Made by a program: the position numbers and the translations under genes. From NCBI GenBank assembly GCA_030247885.1, contig JAPDRO010000001.1, positions 1,674,001 to 1,738,000 of the forward strand: 64,000 nucleotides of DNA, in the 5' to 3' direction. Numbering within the stretch: the stretch's first letter is position 1; each line of letters opens with the position of its first letter. Below the pieces are notes generated by a model. It did not search any database. It was given only the letters and a program-made list of their open reading frames with translations, and was not told where the DNA came from. Of the stretch, positions 37,900-49,299 are shown piece by piece. The DNA comes from Taxawa tesnikishii (nom. ined.) (Eukaryota > Ascomycota > Dothideomycetes > Dothideales).

Positions 37900-40800
37900 A
37901 TAAAAGCTAAGGTAAATATTATATAGTTCCCGAAGCTATATAAAGATTTAATAAATAGTTCTAAAAAGGTACTAGTAAAAGATATAGCTTAAAAGTAGAA
38001 ATACTAACTATAGTATAAAAGGCTTACTTATCTTAAAGTTAAAAAGATTAGTAACTTATATAAGGTTATAATACTTACTAAACTAATTTAAATTAATAAA
38101 AGCTATTAATATAAAATCTATACGCTTACTAAGATTAGAAATAAGAAGGGACTTCTCTTAATAAGAAAGCTAGAGGTACTTAACCTAGTCTATATAAATG
38201 TTTATAAACTATTCGAACTATTATAATAAGAGTATATTATATTCCTTCTTATTATAAATAATTACTTAAGGAAAGCCTAAATCTATAAACTAAGGACTAG
38301 AAATAAAGCTCCTACTTACCTTTAATAATAAAAGAAGAAGGTAAAACTCTAAAGTAAAGTTAAGCTTAAGGCTATTAAAAGTAATAATACTCTTAAGCTA
38401 AAGAAAGTCTTTTAAGAGTAAAAGAAATAAGAGGGAGTCTAACTATAGTTTACTATTACTTAGATATCTTTATAAAATAGAGTTATTAAAAGAAGCAACT
38501 AGACTATAGAGTTTAATATAAGAGTAATACTTAAGGACGTAGGGCTATTAAATAAGTTCTAGTTCGAGGTAATATAAACTAATATTTACTTTAGAAACCT
38601 TATATCTAACGGACTAGTTATTAATAATAGATAGTTTAGTCTTAAGGAAGTTTTTACTAGAATTACCCTATTAATCGACTATATTAAAGTCTAAAGTTAT
38701 AAAGTTATTACTTATATAAACCTAAAATCCTTACCTTTATTCTTAAGATAAGATAAGCTAATAAATAAAAGTAGAGTTAGAGTCTTTATAAGCTATATTA
38801 AAGGTACTACTAAGTAATAAAAGCTCTAAGTACTAGATATAAGAAAGATAATTATAAGTAGAGTAATTAAGTTCTTTAAGGATAAAAAGGGAGGAAATAT
38901 TAAACTTAATATACCCGTTAGATTTACTTTAAATATAGTACCTTAAAGGAGACTAATTAGTAAACTAAGGAGGTAGCTAATAGAGCCTATACTAAGTATT
39001 TATAAGAATATACTATAGTAGGAGGAGCTTCCTAAGACTATAAATTAAGAGGAGTCTTATATAACCTAATAAGAAAAGTCTCTATTAAAAGAACTATAAT
39101 AAGAGGAGCGAGAGATAATTATTTTAACTTAACTAAAAACTATATTTTCTTACGTTAAGATTCCTACCCTAGTTTTACTAAAGAAGGTCTTCTCTTACGT
39201 TAAAATCCTAATACTTAAGAGAATAAGAAAAGATCTCGATAAAGACGAGTTAGAAATTAACTATAAGTTAACTAAGATTTCTAAGGCTCTTATAACTCTA
39301 CTTATAAAAGAAGGATAAAGTTAAGTTATCGCTCTTTCTAAAGTTAATTAAGTAAAGGAAGAGTTCGCTTTTATAGTAAAAGGTAAAATAAATATCCTAA
39401 TTTTGCGAACCTATTTAAAAGCTATTTATAACTCTATTTAAGGAGAACTCTAAAAGGAAGCTATTAAGAAGGAGCTAGATACTTTATAAGTAAACGTAAC
39501 GTTTAAAATAGCTATCTTACTAAAGGGGTATAATATCGTATTAAGTAAATAAGTTTTCGATACTAAGTTTAACTTAAATAAATCTCTAAATAAGCTAAAG
39601 GCTAGGCTAGTAGTAAGAGGATTTTCCTAGAAGTATAGTATTAATTTTAAATATACTTTTACTCTTACCTTAAAGTATAATACTTTAAGAGTCTTCCTAA
39701 CTATTATTATAATCGAGGATTTAAAGTACTATTAAGTAGACGTTAATAATACCTTTACTAAGTTATTCTTAAAGGAGGAGATTTATATAATACTTTTACC
39801 TAGTATTAATCTCGCTCTTAGCTAAGTACTTAAGGTTCTTAGGAGTCTATATAGTCTTAAGTAAGTAGCAAGAAACTAAAACTAAAACTATATACTATAG
39901 CTTTAAAAGCTAGGCTTCGTTTAGAGCGAGGTAAACTTATATCTTTTAATTTACTTAAAAGGAAAATACTTCTCCTTATCTACGTAGATAATATCTAAGT
40001 AACGTATAAGGACATTAATAATATCCTATAGTTTAAAGAGGCTTTTACTTTTATCTTTAAGATTAAGGACTTAAGAGAAATTAACTTTATCCTTAGAGTA
40101 AGAATTATAAGAAATAAGGAAGCTAGAATAATTAAAATAAACTAGTCTTATTATATTAAAGATATTTTTACCGAATATAATATAAAGAAAGATAAAGCTT
40201 ACTTAGTAAAGGTACTATTAAATAGTTATAATATATTAAGACTAGCTAGACCCTAAAATATAAGAGTAAACTAAAGAGAATATTAATATCTAATTAGAAA
40301 GATAGTTTACCTTAGTATTTTAATAAGGCTTAATATTACCTTTACTTTAAGTAAACTAAGTTAGTACCTTATAAATCTAATAGAGTTTTATACTAAGGTA
40401 ACTAAGAAAATCTTAAGGTACTTAAGATTAAATACTAACTTAGTAATTATTTTAGGAGTATATTAAGACTAACATTTAACTAGCTTTTCTAACTCTAATT
40501 ATATAATAGATAAACGAAATAAAATCTCTATTCTTAGTAATATATTTATACTCGGAGGAGGGCTAATTAGTTAGATAAGTAAGAAGTAAAAGTTAGTAGT
40601 AACCTCTACTATAAATACTAAATATATAGTAATATATACTTACTTAAAGTAATTATAATAGCTTATATTACTCTTAAGAAATATAGGCTATTAGTACCTT
40701 ATTAGCGGCAACTCTTTTAAGCTAATAGTTTAGAAGGAGCTAAAGTTTATTATTAAATTACTTATTATACTTAAAGGAAATAACTAAGTTACTTTCTCTC

Positions 40801-40960
40801 TTATTTAAGATACGTATACTTATAATAAATTAAAGTATATCGATATAGCTTATTACTATATTAGAAATCTATATAAGAGGAAGAGAATTAATATTAACTT
40901 TATTAGTATATAAGAGATAATTATTAACGGCTTTATAAAGCCTCTTTAAGGTTAATATTT
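37900..40960 (+). pseudogene. Copia pol remnant (integrase, reverse transcriptase, RNase H)
   Basis: Integrase-like segments near 38150-38450 (DVYE..E-type and YSRKAWIY-type patterns, RIP-altered). Reverse transcriptase near 39,480-39,990, with KARLVVRGFS, VDVNN(A/T)F and a YVDD-like YVDN followed by a RIP stop. RNase H near 40,550-40,960, with GGGLIS, YIDIAYHYIR-like and NGF(I/T)KPL patterns. In-frame TAG/TAA codons are frequent. Assignment to Copia is confident from domain order and the RT motifs. Confidence 0.8.
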
Positions 40961-41019
40961 CTAGAGGTTTATTAGTTAACTTAGACTATTTAAAGAAGAC
41001 TAATTTAGCTAAGGAGGAG

Positions 41020-41186
41020 TATTATAAGATAATAGCTACCTAGTCCGAATAGATAGTTATATAACCTATTAAGCTAAGCGAGGAATCTCTTTATCTCCTA
41101 GCTACTATTATAGATAGTTTAATTAATTAATAAGTTATAGTTAGTTTTACTATATATTTAGTTATAGTTAAGTACTTAGTTTAACT
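41020..41186 (+). repeat. 3' LTR of the Copia element
   Basis: 167 bp following a purine-rich tract. Retains more C/G than the 5' LTR at the differing sites. Followed by the TAAAC target duplication. Confidence 0.9.
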
Positions 41187-41191
41187 TAAAC

Positions 41192-43067
41192 TATTATTTT
41201 ATAACTACTACTATTAACGCTTTTACTTACTCTTTATAGTCTTATTAAGTATTCGTTTATAGTCCTTTAAGATATTTATAATAATAGTCTTTAAAGGCTT
41301 CTTTATTATACTACTTATATTATTATTAATTACTCTTCTCTAGTAACTACTTATTTATAACGAGATAATAAAGTACTTATTTTAACTAGTAAATAAATTA
41401 AGATAACGAAAATAAGCTATAATATAAAGCTAGTAATAATACTAGCTATTATTATAATTATAGTACTTTTAGATTTCTTTCTAAAAAGAGCCTTATTTAC
41501 TATAATACTACTTCGACTACTTCTTCGATTTCTTACTAACTTTCTTTCTTTTCTTTTACTTTTCTTTATACTACTAATTTAACTATACTAAAAGAATATT
41601 AAAAGAAGTAATAAAGTTACTAGAAGATAACTAAGGTAACTAAAGTAACTAAGGTAATTAAGGTAGTAAGACTAATACTAGAGTTAGTACTAGTTCTAAA
41701 GATAGTCTATTTAACTAGAAAGAATAGATATTTACTATTATAATAAAGTAAGCTCTATATTTAGTAACTTTATTAAATTATACGTAGTTAATAATACTTT
41801 ATTATTTTTCTTAGTTATTTAGCGCGTTAATAATATTTATTATAATACTTAAAGGATATATAACTATTACTAAAGTAATAATAGCTATACGTTTATAATA
41901 GTAAAAGGACTTAGGCTTTATTTTATTAAGTAAAGTAGTATCCTTTATAATAGTAGCGTTAGTATACTTATACTAGTCTATTTAGAAGTCCTTAAAGGTA
42001 GTATTTAATACGCTATTAATATAGAAGATAAGTTAGTAATTATAGTAAGCCTTAAACTTTATCTTTATAAGTATAACTAGCTTATAATAAGGCCGAGGAG
42101 TCCTTTAAAGTAATACTAAAGTCGTTTAAGTCTTACTTACGTTACTATCCTTTTAGGTAAAAGGCGTAGTTTTTAAGGCTTCTTTTTAACTAATAGTTAA
42201 CGTAACTCGTCTTTCTTCTTTTATAATTCTTCTTTTTCCTTTATAATTCTTCCTTTTTCTTTTAATTAATATACTACTTTTACTAAGTAGTTCGATTTAA
42301 TAACTAAAGTATAAGTAATAATTACTTTTAACTAAACTATTAGCTTAGTCGTCTCTTTAAGGTTAACTACGTAGGTATTATAGGCGGCTACTTATTAGAC
42401 GAATTATTAAATAAGTTACTAAATATAAACTACTTTTTAGTTAGTTAAGGCGTCTATTATTACTAGTTTTTTACTAACTAAGTCCTAGTAACTTTCCTCT
42501 TAGTCTTTATACTCTTTTAAATACTTTTTAAAGGCTTACTTATAGTTAGTCGAATTCTCTAAGGATATATAAGTAGTACTTCTTCGACTAGCTTTATAAA
42601 GTACTTACTAATACTAGTACGTATAAAGCGCCTTATAATCCTTTTAAAATTTTCTTTTACTTTATTATTAAAGGAAACTACCTTTCCGCCTCTTTTACTA
42701 GTTAGAATAGTCTTTTAGTAGTATATAGTAGCCTTAATACTACCTTTTATATTCTTTAAAGTTACTTTTTAAACTAATTTATTACTCTTTATTTCTTTTA
42801 TAATTACTTTTACTTCTTTTATAACTTTTACCTTATCTTCCTTACTAGTTTTAACTATATACGACTCCTTTTATAACTAAGTAGTAACTTAGTAGTCTAT
42901 ATTAATAGTACCTTTACGTATCTAGTTAGTAAGATTATTAATTTCTTAAGTACTTATAAAGACGTCCTCTAGCTAGTTACTAGCCTTTAAGGTATTAAAA
43001 GAGGTAGAATCTATAGTAAAACAACACTCTAGATACGTATAATAGCTATAATAGTAGTATTCGTTGA
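41192..43067 (-). pseudogene. Probable transposase remnant of the outer element
   Basis: Minus-strand frames at about 42.85-42.5 kb and 41.6-41.45 kb read as Lys/Arg/Ile-rich protein interrupted by TAG/TAA. The first has a helix-turn-helix-like look (VIKEIKSNKLV...), the second a basic C-terminal-like run. The catalytic DDE/D residues could not be placed. TA target and TIRs favour a Tc1/mariner-type transposase, but this is inference. Confidence 0.3.
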
Positions 43068-43178
43068 CTATATCTAGAAAAACAATGAAAATGGGCATCA
43101 ACCGGGCTAAAAACGCGTTTTTGGCGGGGCGGACAGCGGATTTTCCCGCTCGAGACCCGGACCTTTTGAACGCGAGAA
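43068..43178 (-). repeat. Right terminal inverted repeat of the outer element
   Basis: Reverse complement of the left TIR with 4 mismatches in 111 bp. Normal GC composition; the AT-rich interior begins within a few bases of its inner edge. Confidence 0.92.
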
Positions 43179-43180
43179 TA

Positions 43181-43614
43181 CATTGCGCTGCGCTGAACCG
43201 CAGGGCTCGGCTTCATCGTTTCATCGTTCATCCAGCCACCTCAAGCAATGCAACCTCGGTATGTTCACGCTGATATTGGCACTGAGCAGAGCTGAGTATG
43301 TCTGGGCTGCAAAGGGAACGATAAATCTATACCGCAGAGAGAATTTGGGTTGCTGCGTCAGCAGCTAAGCAGCCATAACGCGAACATCAACATCACATTG
43401 ACGTTTGGTCAGGAGCAACCGAAGGATTAGATGCACTACTATGAAAGGTCTGTCTGGTTTTCTGTCCGAATCAGCCACCCAATCGACACAGGCCGGTGAG
43501 CACCAGACTTCTGCTTGACGAAACCCATCCCCGTCCTCATGCCGCATAATCGGATATTCCCATGTGCTAAGCACTTGAACACATCCGCTCCTCGCCTTGA
43601 CTGGCTCTCATCCT
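43181..43614. other. Spacer between the transposon and the basic-protein gene
   Basis: Ordinary composition. No gene, promoter motif or repeat recognised. Probably 3' flank of the next minus-strand gene. Confidence 0.4.
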
Positions 43615-44456
43615 TCAGCCGGAGCACCTTCGGATACCGTTTTCGCCACCACGCGCTGGTGATACCATTGTCAATGCAGCAACGAGCAACTTAGCCGCCC
43701 CCTTCGCAGCCTTGATCCTCTCCCTCCTCACCTCCCGCTTGAATCTGTTCCTCTCGCGCTTGCGCTCCTCGCCTTCTCCTCCTCACCACCCTCGTTCTTC
43801 TTTCTCTTACGCACAAACTGCAGGCGGCCGTCACGCCTCTCCCATCTGACGACCAGGGATGTCGCAGCGGCTTCGCGCTGGCGCTTGCGTCTGTCGCGTG
43901 CACGCTTAGTCCGAAGGCGGCGCTTGCGGATGCAGTTCAGAGAGCGGAAGTTGTTGCTGTTGGACTTCATGCCCAGATCTGCACGGTCGTAGAGTTGGGA
44001 GTCTTGCGAGGAGTGCTTAGGCTGATGGTTGTGCTTGCGCTTGTTCCTCTTCCAACGCTTGCCGCGGGCGTGAGGAATGGAAGTGCTCCTGGTGTGGTGA
44101 AACGGTGGCGGGGACTTGGTAAGATTTATCGTGGGGCGTTGTTCAGCGAGAAAATCAAGGCTAGAAGTCTCGTGCTCGATGTCTTCTTTCTTGTCGTTCC
44201 ATGCATTGAACATCGCGGCTTCGGCGTTGTCGAACTCCTCCTGCTTGGCGTTGAAGAGAGCGAGGATGGGGTCGCGTGGGTTAAGGGGTCGCTCACCGGC
44301 ATAATGATGCGTGTTTGGAGCGGAGATGACTGGGGAAAGGGTGCTGTCCACGCTGGCAGCTGCAATTCTGCTAACAAACTGAACAAGTTGTGCCTCTCGG
44401 GGTGATGTGATTGCGCGGAAAGTTGATGGCGATGAGAGGGAAGAAGCTGATGCCTA
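43615..44456 (-). CDS. Unrecognised highly basic, probably nuclear protein; frame broken by one base
   Basis: Not recognised. The minus-strand frame is open from about 44456 (just after a CGTAG acceptor-like sequence) to about 43775. It has an acidic N-terminal half (DNAEAAMFNAWNDKKEDIE) and a Lys/Arg-rich second half with several NLS-like runs (KRWKRNKRK, RKRRLRTKRARDRRKR), suggesting nuclear or nucleolar location. As written it stops at 43728. One base more in the GGAGGAGAAGG tract (about 43768-43785) would continue into a strongly GC3-biased charged helix (EERKRERNRFKREVRRER) ending at 43615. The start is unresolved: no ATG lies in this frame, so an upstream exon is expected. It lies next to the transposon but has ordinary codon use. 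Confidence 0.5.
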
Positions 44457-45413
44457 CGCGTGGAGTGAAAGAACGCGCCAGGAAGAGTTCACGTCATGGT
44501 CGCGACGGAGTAAAGCGAGGGACACCACGCAATCTTGGCTCAGCAGCTGCAGGGATGGATGTGAAAGCGAGGTATTGCTAGACTTTTGCGTGTCAAGGGA
44601 ACAGAAAGGCCAGCCCATCGAAGGTGTACAACTGGCAGCTCTCGATAGGCGCAACCTTCGTCGAACAACGCTTGATTGAATCATAACTATCGGAAAGTAG
44701 CATAGATGAGAAAGGACAAAGGTGACGTTGTGCTACCTACTACGAGCTTGAAAGTGAGCAGTCTGGCCACCCTTTGTGGTCCATTAATTCGGTTCTACCT
44801 GTCAACAATCATTCCTGAGGCAGATTCTCGACAAGACTTGTTGGACATTACCAGTCTTGAGCTCTGAAGAACAACTGATTTGAGAGCGGATTTTCGTGCA
44901 TCTAAAGTTGTTGGTCCTTTGGTTATAGCAAGCGCAACCGGGGAGAGTTTCAAGGCTTTTGACATCCCCTGCTCTGCAAGTTCGAAAGGAGCTCACAGCC
45001 GTCCGTTCATCAACTCTGGTATCCTGATGCGCCCATCGTACGGTCTTTTGGGGCTATCGGGACTCGTAAACATGTATGCTTTCGGCTGTGTGCCAGCATA
45101 GTTTACTTCACCCACTGGACATCCCTCGAACACTGGAATAAATGAATGTCAATAATCCGTGCCTGGCGGTCCGAATGGAAACCTGTCCACTTCTAAAAAC
45201 GAAAAATGCGATGATGCATGGTGCCACCAGGCCTGAACACTCAAACATTGAGGATTCCTCGAGGAACCGTATCCGAAGGGTCTGGTGACAAAATGCGTGA
45301 ACTGCGGCCGAATACACCTGTCGATATCGATATGCAGTTGTGCCCGTCAGTCCGCCCATTTACCCAACGCCATCGCTATGCAAGGAATCTTTCAATTCGA
45401 CCCCCCGACGTCT
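44457..45413. other. Intergenic region upstream of the basic-protein gene
   Basis: May contain the missing first exon of the basic-protein gene (minus strand, 44457-44700) and the 3' UTR of NOP16. No other gene is supported. Confidence 0.35.
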
Positions 45414-46185
45414 TTACTCCTCTCCATGGGCCTTCTTCCACTTCTTAACCCTCCTCTTCAGATCACCCGCACTCTGCTGCATGGGATTGAGCTTCATGTC
45501 CATGCTCATGGCCCCATAATCATCGCCATACTTCTCTACTAACCTCTCTATCCACTCCTCCTCTCTCTCGCTCTGTTTCCTGGACTTCTTAATCACCGGC
45601 CTAGCTGCCTCTTCCTCCAGCTGTCTTACGACCTCCGTCTTTCCACCCTTCGGCAACCTGCTCTGGTCCACAACGCCATGCTCGTCAACGAAGCCCTGCC
45701 AGCCCTCATCCTCATCGTCCTCAATCTCATTCAACCGGTCGTTCAACGGATTAGGACGCAACTTCGGCTCATCCAACACCCGCAGAATGGCGCCCGTCTC
45801 CGGATGCCGCTCAATGCGCGCTGTTTCTACCTTGGCGAAGGTGGTCGGGAGTTTGGAGCGAACCTTCAGACGGTCGGATGTTGGCGCTTCCTTCTGCGCT
45901 TCAGCTTCGAGGATGCGCACGGTCTTTTCAGTACCACCGGTCGGCGCGTTCAAGTTGGACGCGAGGCCCAGGCGGCGATAGTTTTGCGCCAGAGTTTCCT
46001 TCTGGTTCCTGAAAAGTGCCGAGGTATTAGAAAACGGCCTAGAGAGGCAGGGTAAGGGAGGCAGATCGAACGAACCAGTTCGCCGCTATGATCGGGTTCG
46101 ACAAGATCTTCTTCTTAGACTTGGCCTTTTGCCGCACTTTGGCTATCGACGAGCGGTTCTTCTTCTTCTGCAGTTCGCGACCCAT
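45414..46185 (-). CDS. NOP16: Ribosome biogenesis protein Nop16
   Basis: Nucleolar factor of the pre-60S particle, needed for 25S/5.8S rRNA maturation in yeast. 234 residues in two exons: 46185-46076 and 46008-45414. The 67-nt intron has a slightly unusual donor (GTTCGT) and acceptor TTCAG, and joins AANW to NQKETLAQNYRRLGL. The N-terminus MGRELQKKKNRSS and following KAKSKKKILSNP are typical of the family. The middle region has the HPETG..R and NPLND segments, and the C-terminus is basic (LKRRVKKWKK). Length is as expected. It is divergent from the ZIP transporter, with 264 bp between start codons. Confidence 0.92.
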
Positions 46186-46449
46186 TCTATCAAGTGTACA
46201 AGCTCTGTGAGTTCTGTGGTTGGCCGGGAAAGTCGTCGAGCAGTTCTGCGGGAAATTTCCAGACCAGGAAAAGAGGGTTGAAGCACATGCAAGAGGGGAA
46301 TGCCAAGATTTCGTCCAGTTTGCTGCGTTTGCTCATGACGATACTCAACCCGATCACCGTGAGGCCCACTATCAGGTACTCGTATCTCTGTCCTAACAAC
46401 AAGCCATTGAGGTCTCACATCACTACAAGGTGCTGCAGAGAGACTCAAG
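46186..46449. promoter_or_regulatory. Bidirectional promoter region of NOP16 and the ZIP transporter
   Basis: 264 bp between divergent ATGs must contain both core promoters and both 5' leaders. No specific operator is claimed. Confidence 0.6.
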
Positions 46450-47826
46450 ATGGCGAGGAGATCACTGTTGCAGACCATTTGCATCCTTGCATTCATGGCC
46501 GTCTGCCATGCGCTGGTGGAAAAGCTCAAGGAAACACCAGACGTTGGCTCCTTAAGCACTACTGAAATTGAAGAGCAGTTGCAGGTGAGTCTACGTTCTC
46601 GAACGAACGTCTACCATCATACGTTCATCCTTTCTTAAGGGAAGGACTCAAGCTTATGGTACCAGCAATGCGATCTCGTCCAATCCCTCAACGCGCACAA
46701 ACTCGCGACAAGCCCCCAGACATCAAGCCTGACCTCCCGCGTCTTCGCAGTCCTCTTCCCGGGCTCTCCTGCCGTTAACGCTCTGCTAGCCACACTCTAC
46801 ATCTCTGGTCCACCGAACTTCTTGCTCGCGCTATGCCCGCCGAACATCGACCCTTCTTCGCTGTCTGTCATGGTAGCCTTCGCTGTGGGCGGTCTGCTGG
46901 GTGACACGCTATTCCACCTGCTCCCAGAGATCTTCTTGGGTGAGGACAGCCCTGAGCATGTCCGCTTTGTCATGGTTGAGCCTAATAAGAACCTGCTTCT
47001 CGGAGTGGCCATAATGGTTGGCTTCGTCACATTCGTTGCTATGGACAAGGCATTGCGGATCGCGACCGGCGGTGAGGGAGGCCACGACCACTCCCATGGC
47101 CACAGCCACGGCGCCGAAGCCAACAGTGCAGTCATGGCTACTTCTACAGGCGCAGAGAAGGTCAAGGACGGGCAATTATTGCGGCAGCGAAAGGGCGATG
47201 TCGCAGACAAAGTCGACGCAGCCACGCCTTCTGAGAAGGACATCAACGCGTCTGTCAAGCTAGCCGGTTACCTCAACCTCATCGCTGACTTCACACACAA
47301 CATCACGGACGGCCTAGCTATGTCATCTTCCTTTTACGCCTCGCCCACCATTGGCGCTACCACCACCGTCGCTGTCTTCTTTCACGAGATTCCCCATGAG
47401 GTCGGTGACTTCGCCTTGCTGATCCAGTCCGGTTTCTCCAAGCGAGCAGCCATGGGCGCGCAGTTCGTGACCGCGATTGGCGCGTTGCTGGGCACCTGCA
47501 TCGGTATTGCGGTGCAAGAATTTGGCGGGAACAGCAGCAGTGCTGCGACCAGCACGGCAGGTGTGGGGGCCGGGTTGTTGGGGACTAGTCTGCAGTGGGG
47601 TGACATGCTTCTGCCGTTCACTGCGGGCACATTCCTTTACGTAGGTACCGTGGCCGTGATTCCGGAATTGCTGGAAACAGGAAGCGACAAGATGGGCGAG
47701 CTCAGGAAGACGGCCACACAGTTTGCCGCCATGGCTGCTGGAGCGGGGATCATGCTTGCGTGAGTGATCTTTTTGCTGAATGTGGATAGTGGTAGCTGAC
47801 TGTTTCGCAGGATCTCTTGGTCGTGA
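46450..47826 (+). CDS. YKE4: ZIP-family zinc transporter, KE4/YKE4 type
   Basis: Membrane zinc transporter; the KE4 (SLC39A7/Yke4) branch moves zinc out of the ER or early secretory pathway. 414 residues in three exons: 46450-46584, 46666-47759 and 47811-47826. The last exon adds only ISWS after LA; without that splice the frame stops at 47763. Features: signal-like hydrophobic N-terminus (residues 5-22), a first TM cluster (about 108-172), a His-rich cytosolic loop (HDHSHGHSHG, 185-194), HN..DG of TM4 at 256-260 and HEIPHEVGD (285-293), the diagnostic LIV-1/KE4 metal site in TM5. The branch word CTGAC lies in the last intron. It shares a promoter region with NOP16. Confidence 0.92.
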
Positions 47827-49299
47827 TATACGCATGGAGAATTTCTACCAATAGAAGGCATCAGCAGCACAGCCTACGGTGACGTTGAGCATAGATATAC
47901 CATAAACCAGCCGAACGAACAACATTGCGTGTAAACGGTGTTCCATGGCCGAATGGACAGTGTCTTTCTGCCCATTTCGAGACAAGGAACAAAGGAAAGT
48001 TCACAGACCCGAATTTCGGTATTGCATAGACATGAGATACGTAGCAGGGACTGTAGGGGTCTTGCTTTCGAGGATGGCCTTTGACGTGTCAATGCAGCGG
48101 TCAAATAGCTGTGTCCACTTTGATAACAATATGGACGCGAGTGCGGCAGGCACTATACACGCCCACCAAGAGACACACCTGTGAAGCGTGACGAGCGGTT
48201 TGAAGAAGGAGATACACTATCCAGTTTTCGAAACAGCAATTATGCAGGATTTATCAGCAGGGAACCAGCGTTTGCAGGCTGGGGCCCAGATGAGCTGCTG
48301 TAGGGTCTCCAGAAATGGTGAACAATCTCTGATCTTCCCAGGAGAAACTTGGATGGACGTTAGATGATGGCTAGAGTCTGTACAGGCGCGGCCATCCATT
48401 CGAGGAGTTTCGGGAACACCGAACCGATCTGCAAAAGTGCAGCAAATACCGTCCATGACTAGCCGTATTTCTTGCCGTTCGCGTTATTCAGTTGTTGGTC
48501 TGTTGCCGCGAAGATCTAACATTTTGGGTATCAACTCTCGCGAAGTGTATCACGGTAGCCCGCGAAAGGTGTATGTTCCGAGCACGGGTATAAGGGTGCT
48601 TGGGGTTTCGGGATTGCAAAAGCTCTTCCTTGCATACTGGTAAACTTCCTGTAGAACCTTCACCAGTAGTCTCTTCAGAGTCTCCACAGGCGCAAGCAAG
48701 TACGGATGCTATATCTCAACACGTAGTGGTGTCACCATAACAAAATGCTAGAGCTTCGGCAAGTAGAGGGGTGGAGCGTAGACACGGCTCGGAGCAACTG
48801 CCGTTGAGGGCTACCCTGGCTGCCCTACCTGTAGATCCATGAAGAGTATGAAGGCTGAAGAGAGAAGAGATCCATCCCGTCCACGCATGATGCAGCTGCG
48901 CGGATCCAGTGCAGACGTAAGTGGGTTTAATCCGTGCTATCCTTCCTCTCGCATGGGGCATCGAGCGTGCTATCTGGAAGTGAAGACTAAACTGGACAGC
49001 AAGGGCATACAGTCAACCAAGCCTGCATGCAGTAGAAGCACTGTCCATCGGTCGCGGGATCCGCGTAGTTGCACTTGTTAAGTTGCATATGCGGTGCGTG
49101 CCGTGAGATAGGCCGGAGATCTCGGCAAGTTACAGTCTCGAGCTCATTCTTTGATCTCAGTGCAAGGGAGATGATTGGCGGTAACTGCGTGGCTTCATCA
49201 TGGCGCTCCATCTTGCTCCCGTGTTCTTGAATTACGGGTGGCTTGATGAGAGGGCGTCACACTCCGGAGAGAATCTAAAGCTGTACACGAGAGTGAGAC

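Larger units (their letters stand above)
35695..41186 (+). mobile_element. Ty1/Copia LTR retrotransposon, RIP-degraded, structurally complete
   Basis: 5,492 bp bounded by 167-bp LTRs (35695-35861 and 41020-41186) and flanked by the 5-bp duplication TAAAC (35690-35694, 41187-41191). A purine tract (AAGGAGGAG) sits just before the 3' LTR. The body encodes, on the plus strand, a gag-like first part, an integrase core (about 38.1-38.45 kb), then reverse transcriptase and RNase H, i.e. Copia order with integrase before RT. All frames are interrupted by RIP stops, so it cannot be autonomous now. LTR differences are about ten, all transitions. Confidence 0.9.
19486..43178. mobile_element. TA-flanked DNA transposon with 111-bp TIRs, containing two nested insertions
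   Basis: The two ends are inverted copies of a 111-bp sequence (19486-19596 and 43068-43178; 4 mismatches by eye), and TA is present outside both ends (19484-19485, 43179-43180). TA duplication plus TIRs fits the Tc1/mariner superfamily, whose pogo/Fot1 branch is common in ascomycetes, but the transposase is too RIP-damaged for me to identify. Without the inserted Plavaka-type and Copia elements the host element is about 3.9 kb. Its own interior (19597-20045, 34340-35694, 41192-43067) is extremely AT-rich. The clearest residual coding texture is minus-strand, about 42.9-41.5 kb. Confidence 0.85.

Noticed and set aside
43046-43231. Short minus-strand protein-like frame shared with 19388-19615
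   Set aside because: Similarity exists only because both frames cross the 111-bp TIR; not a gene.
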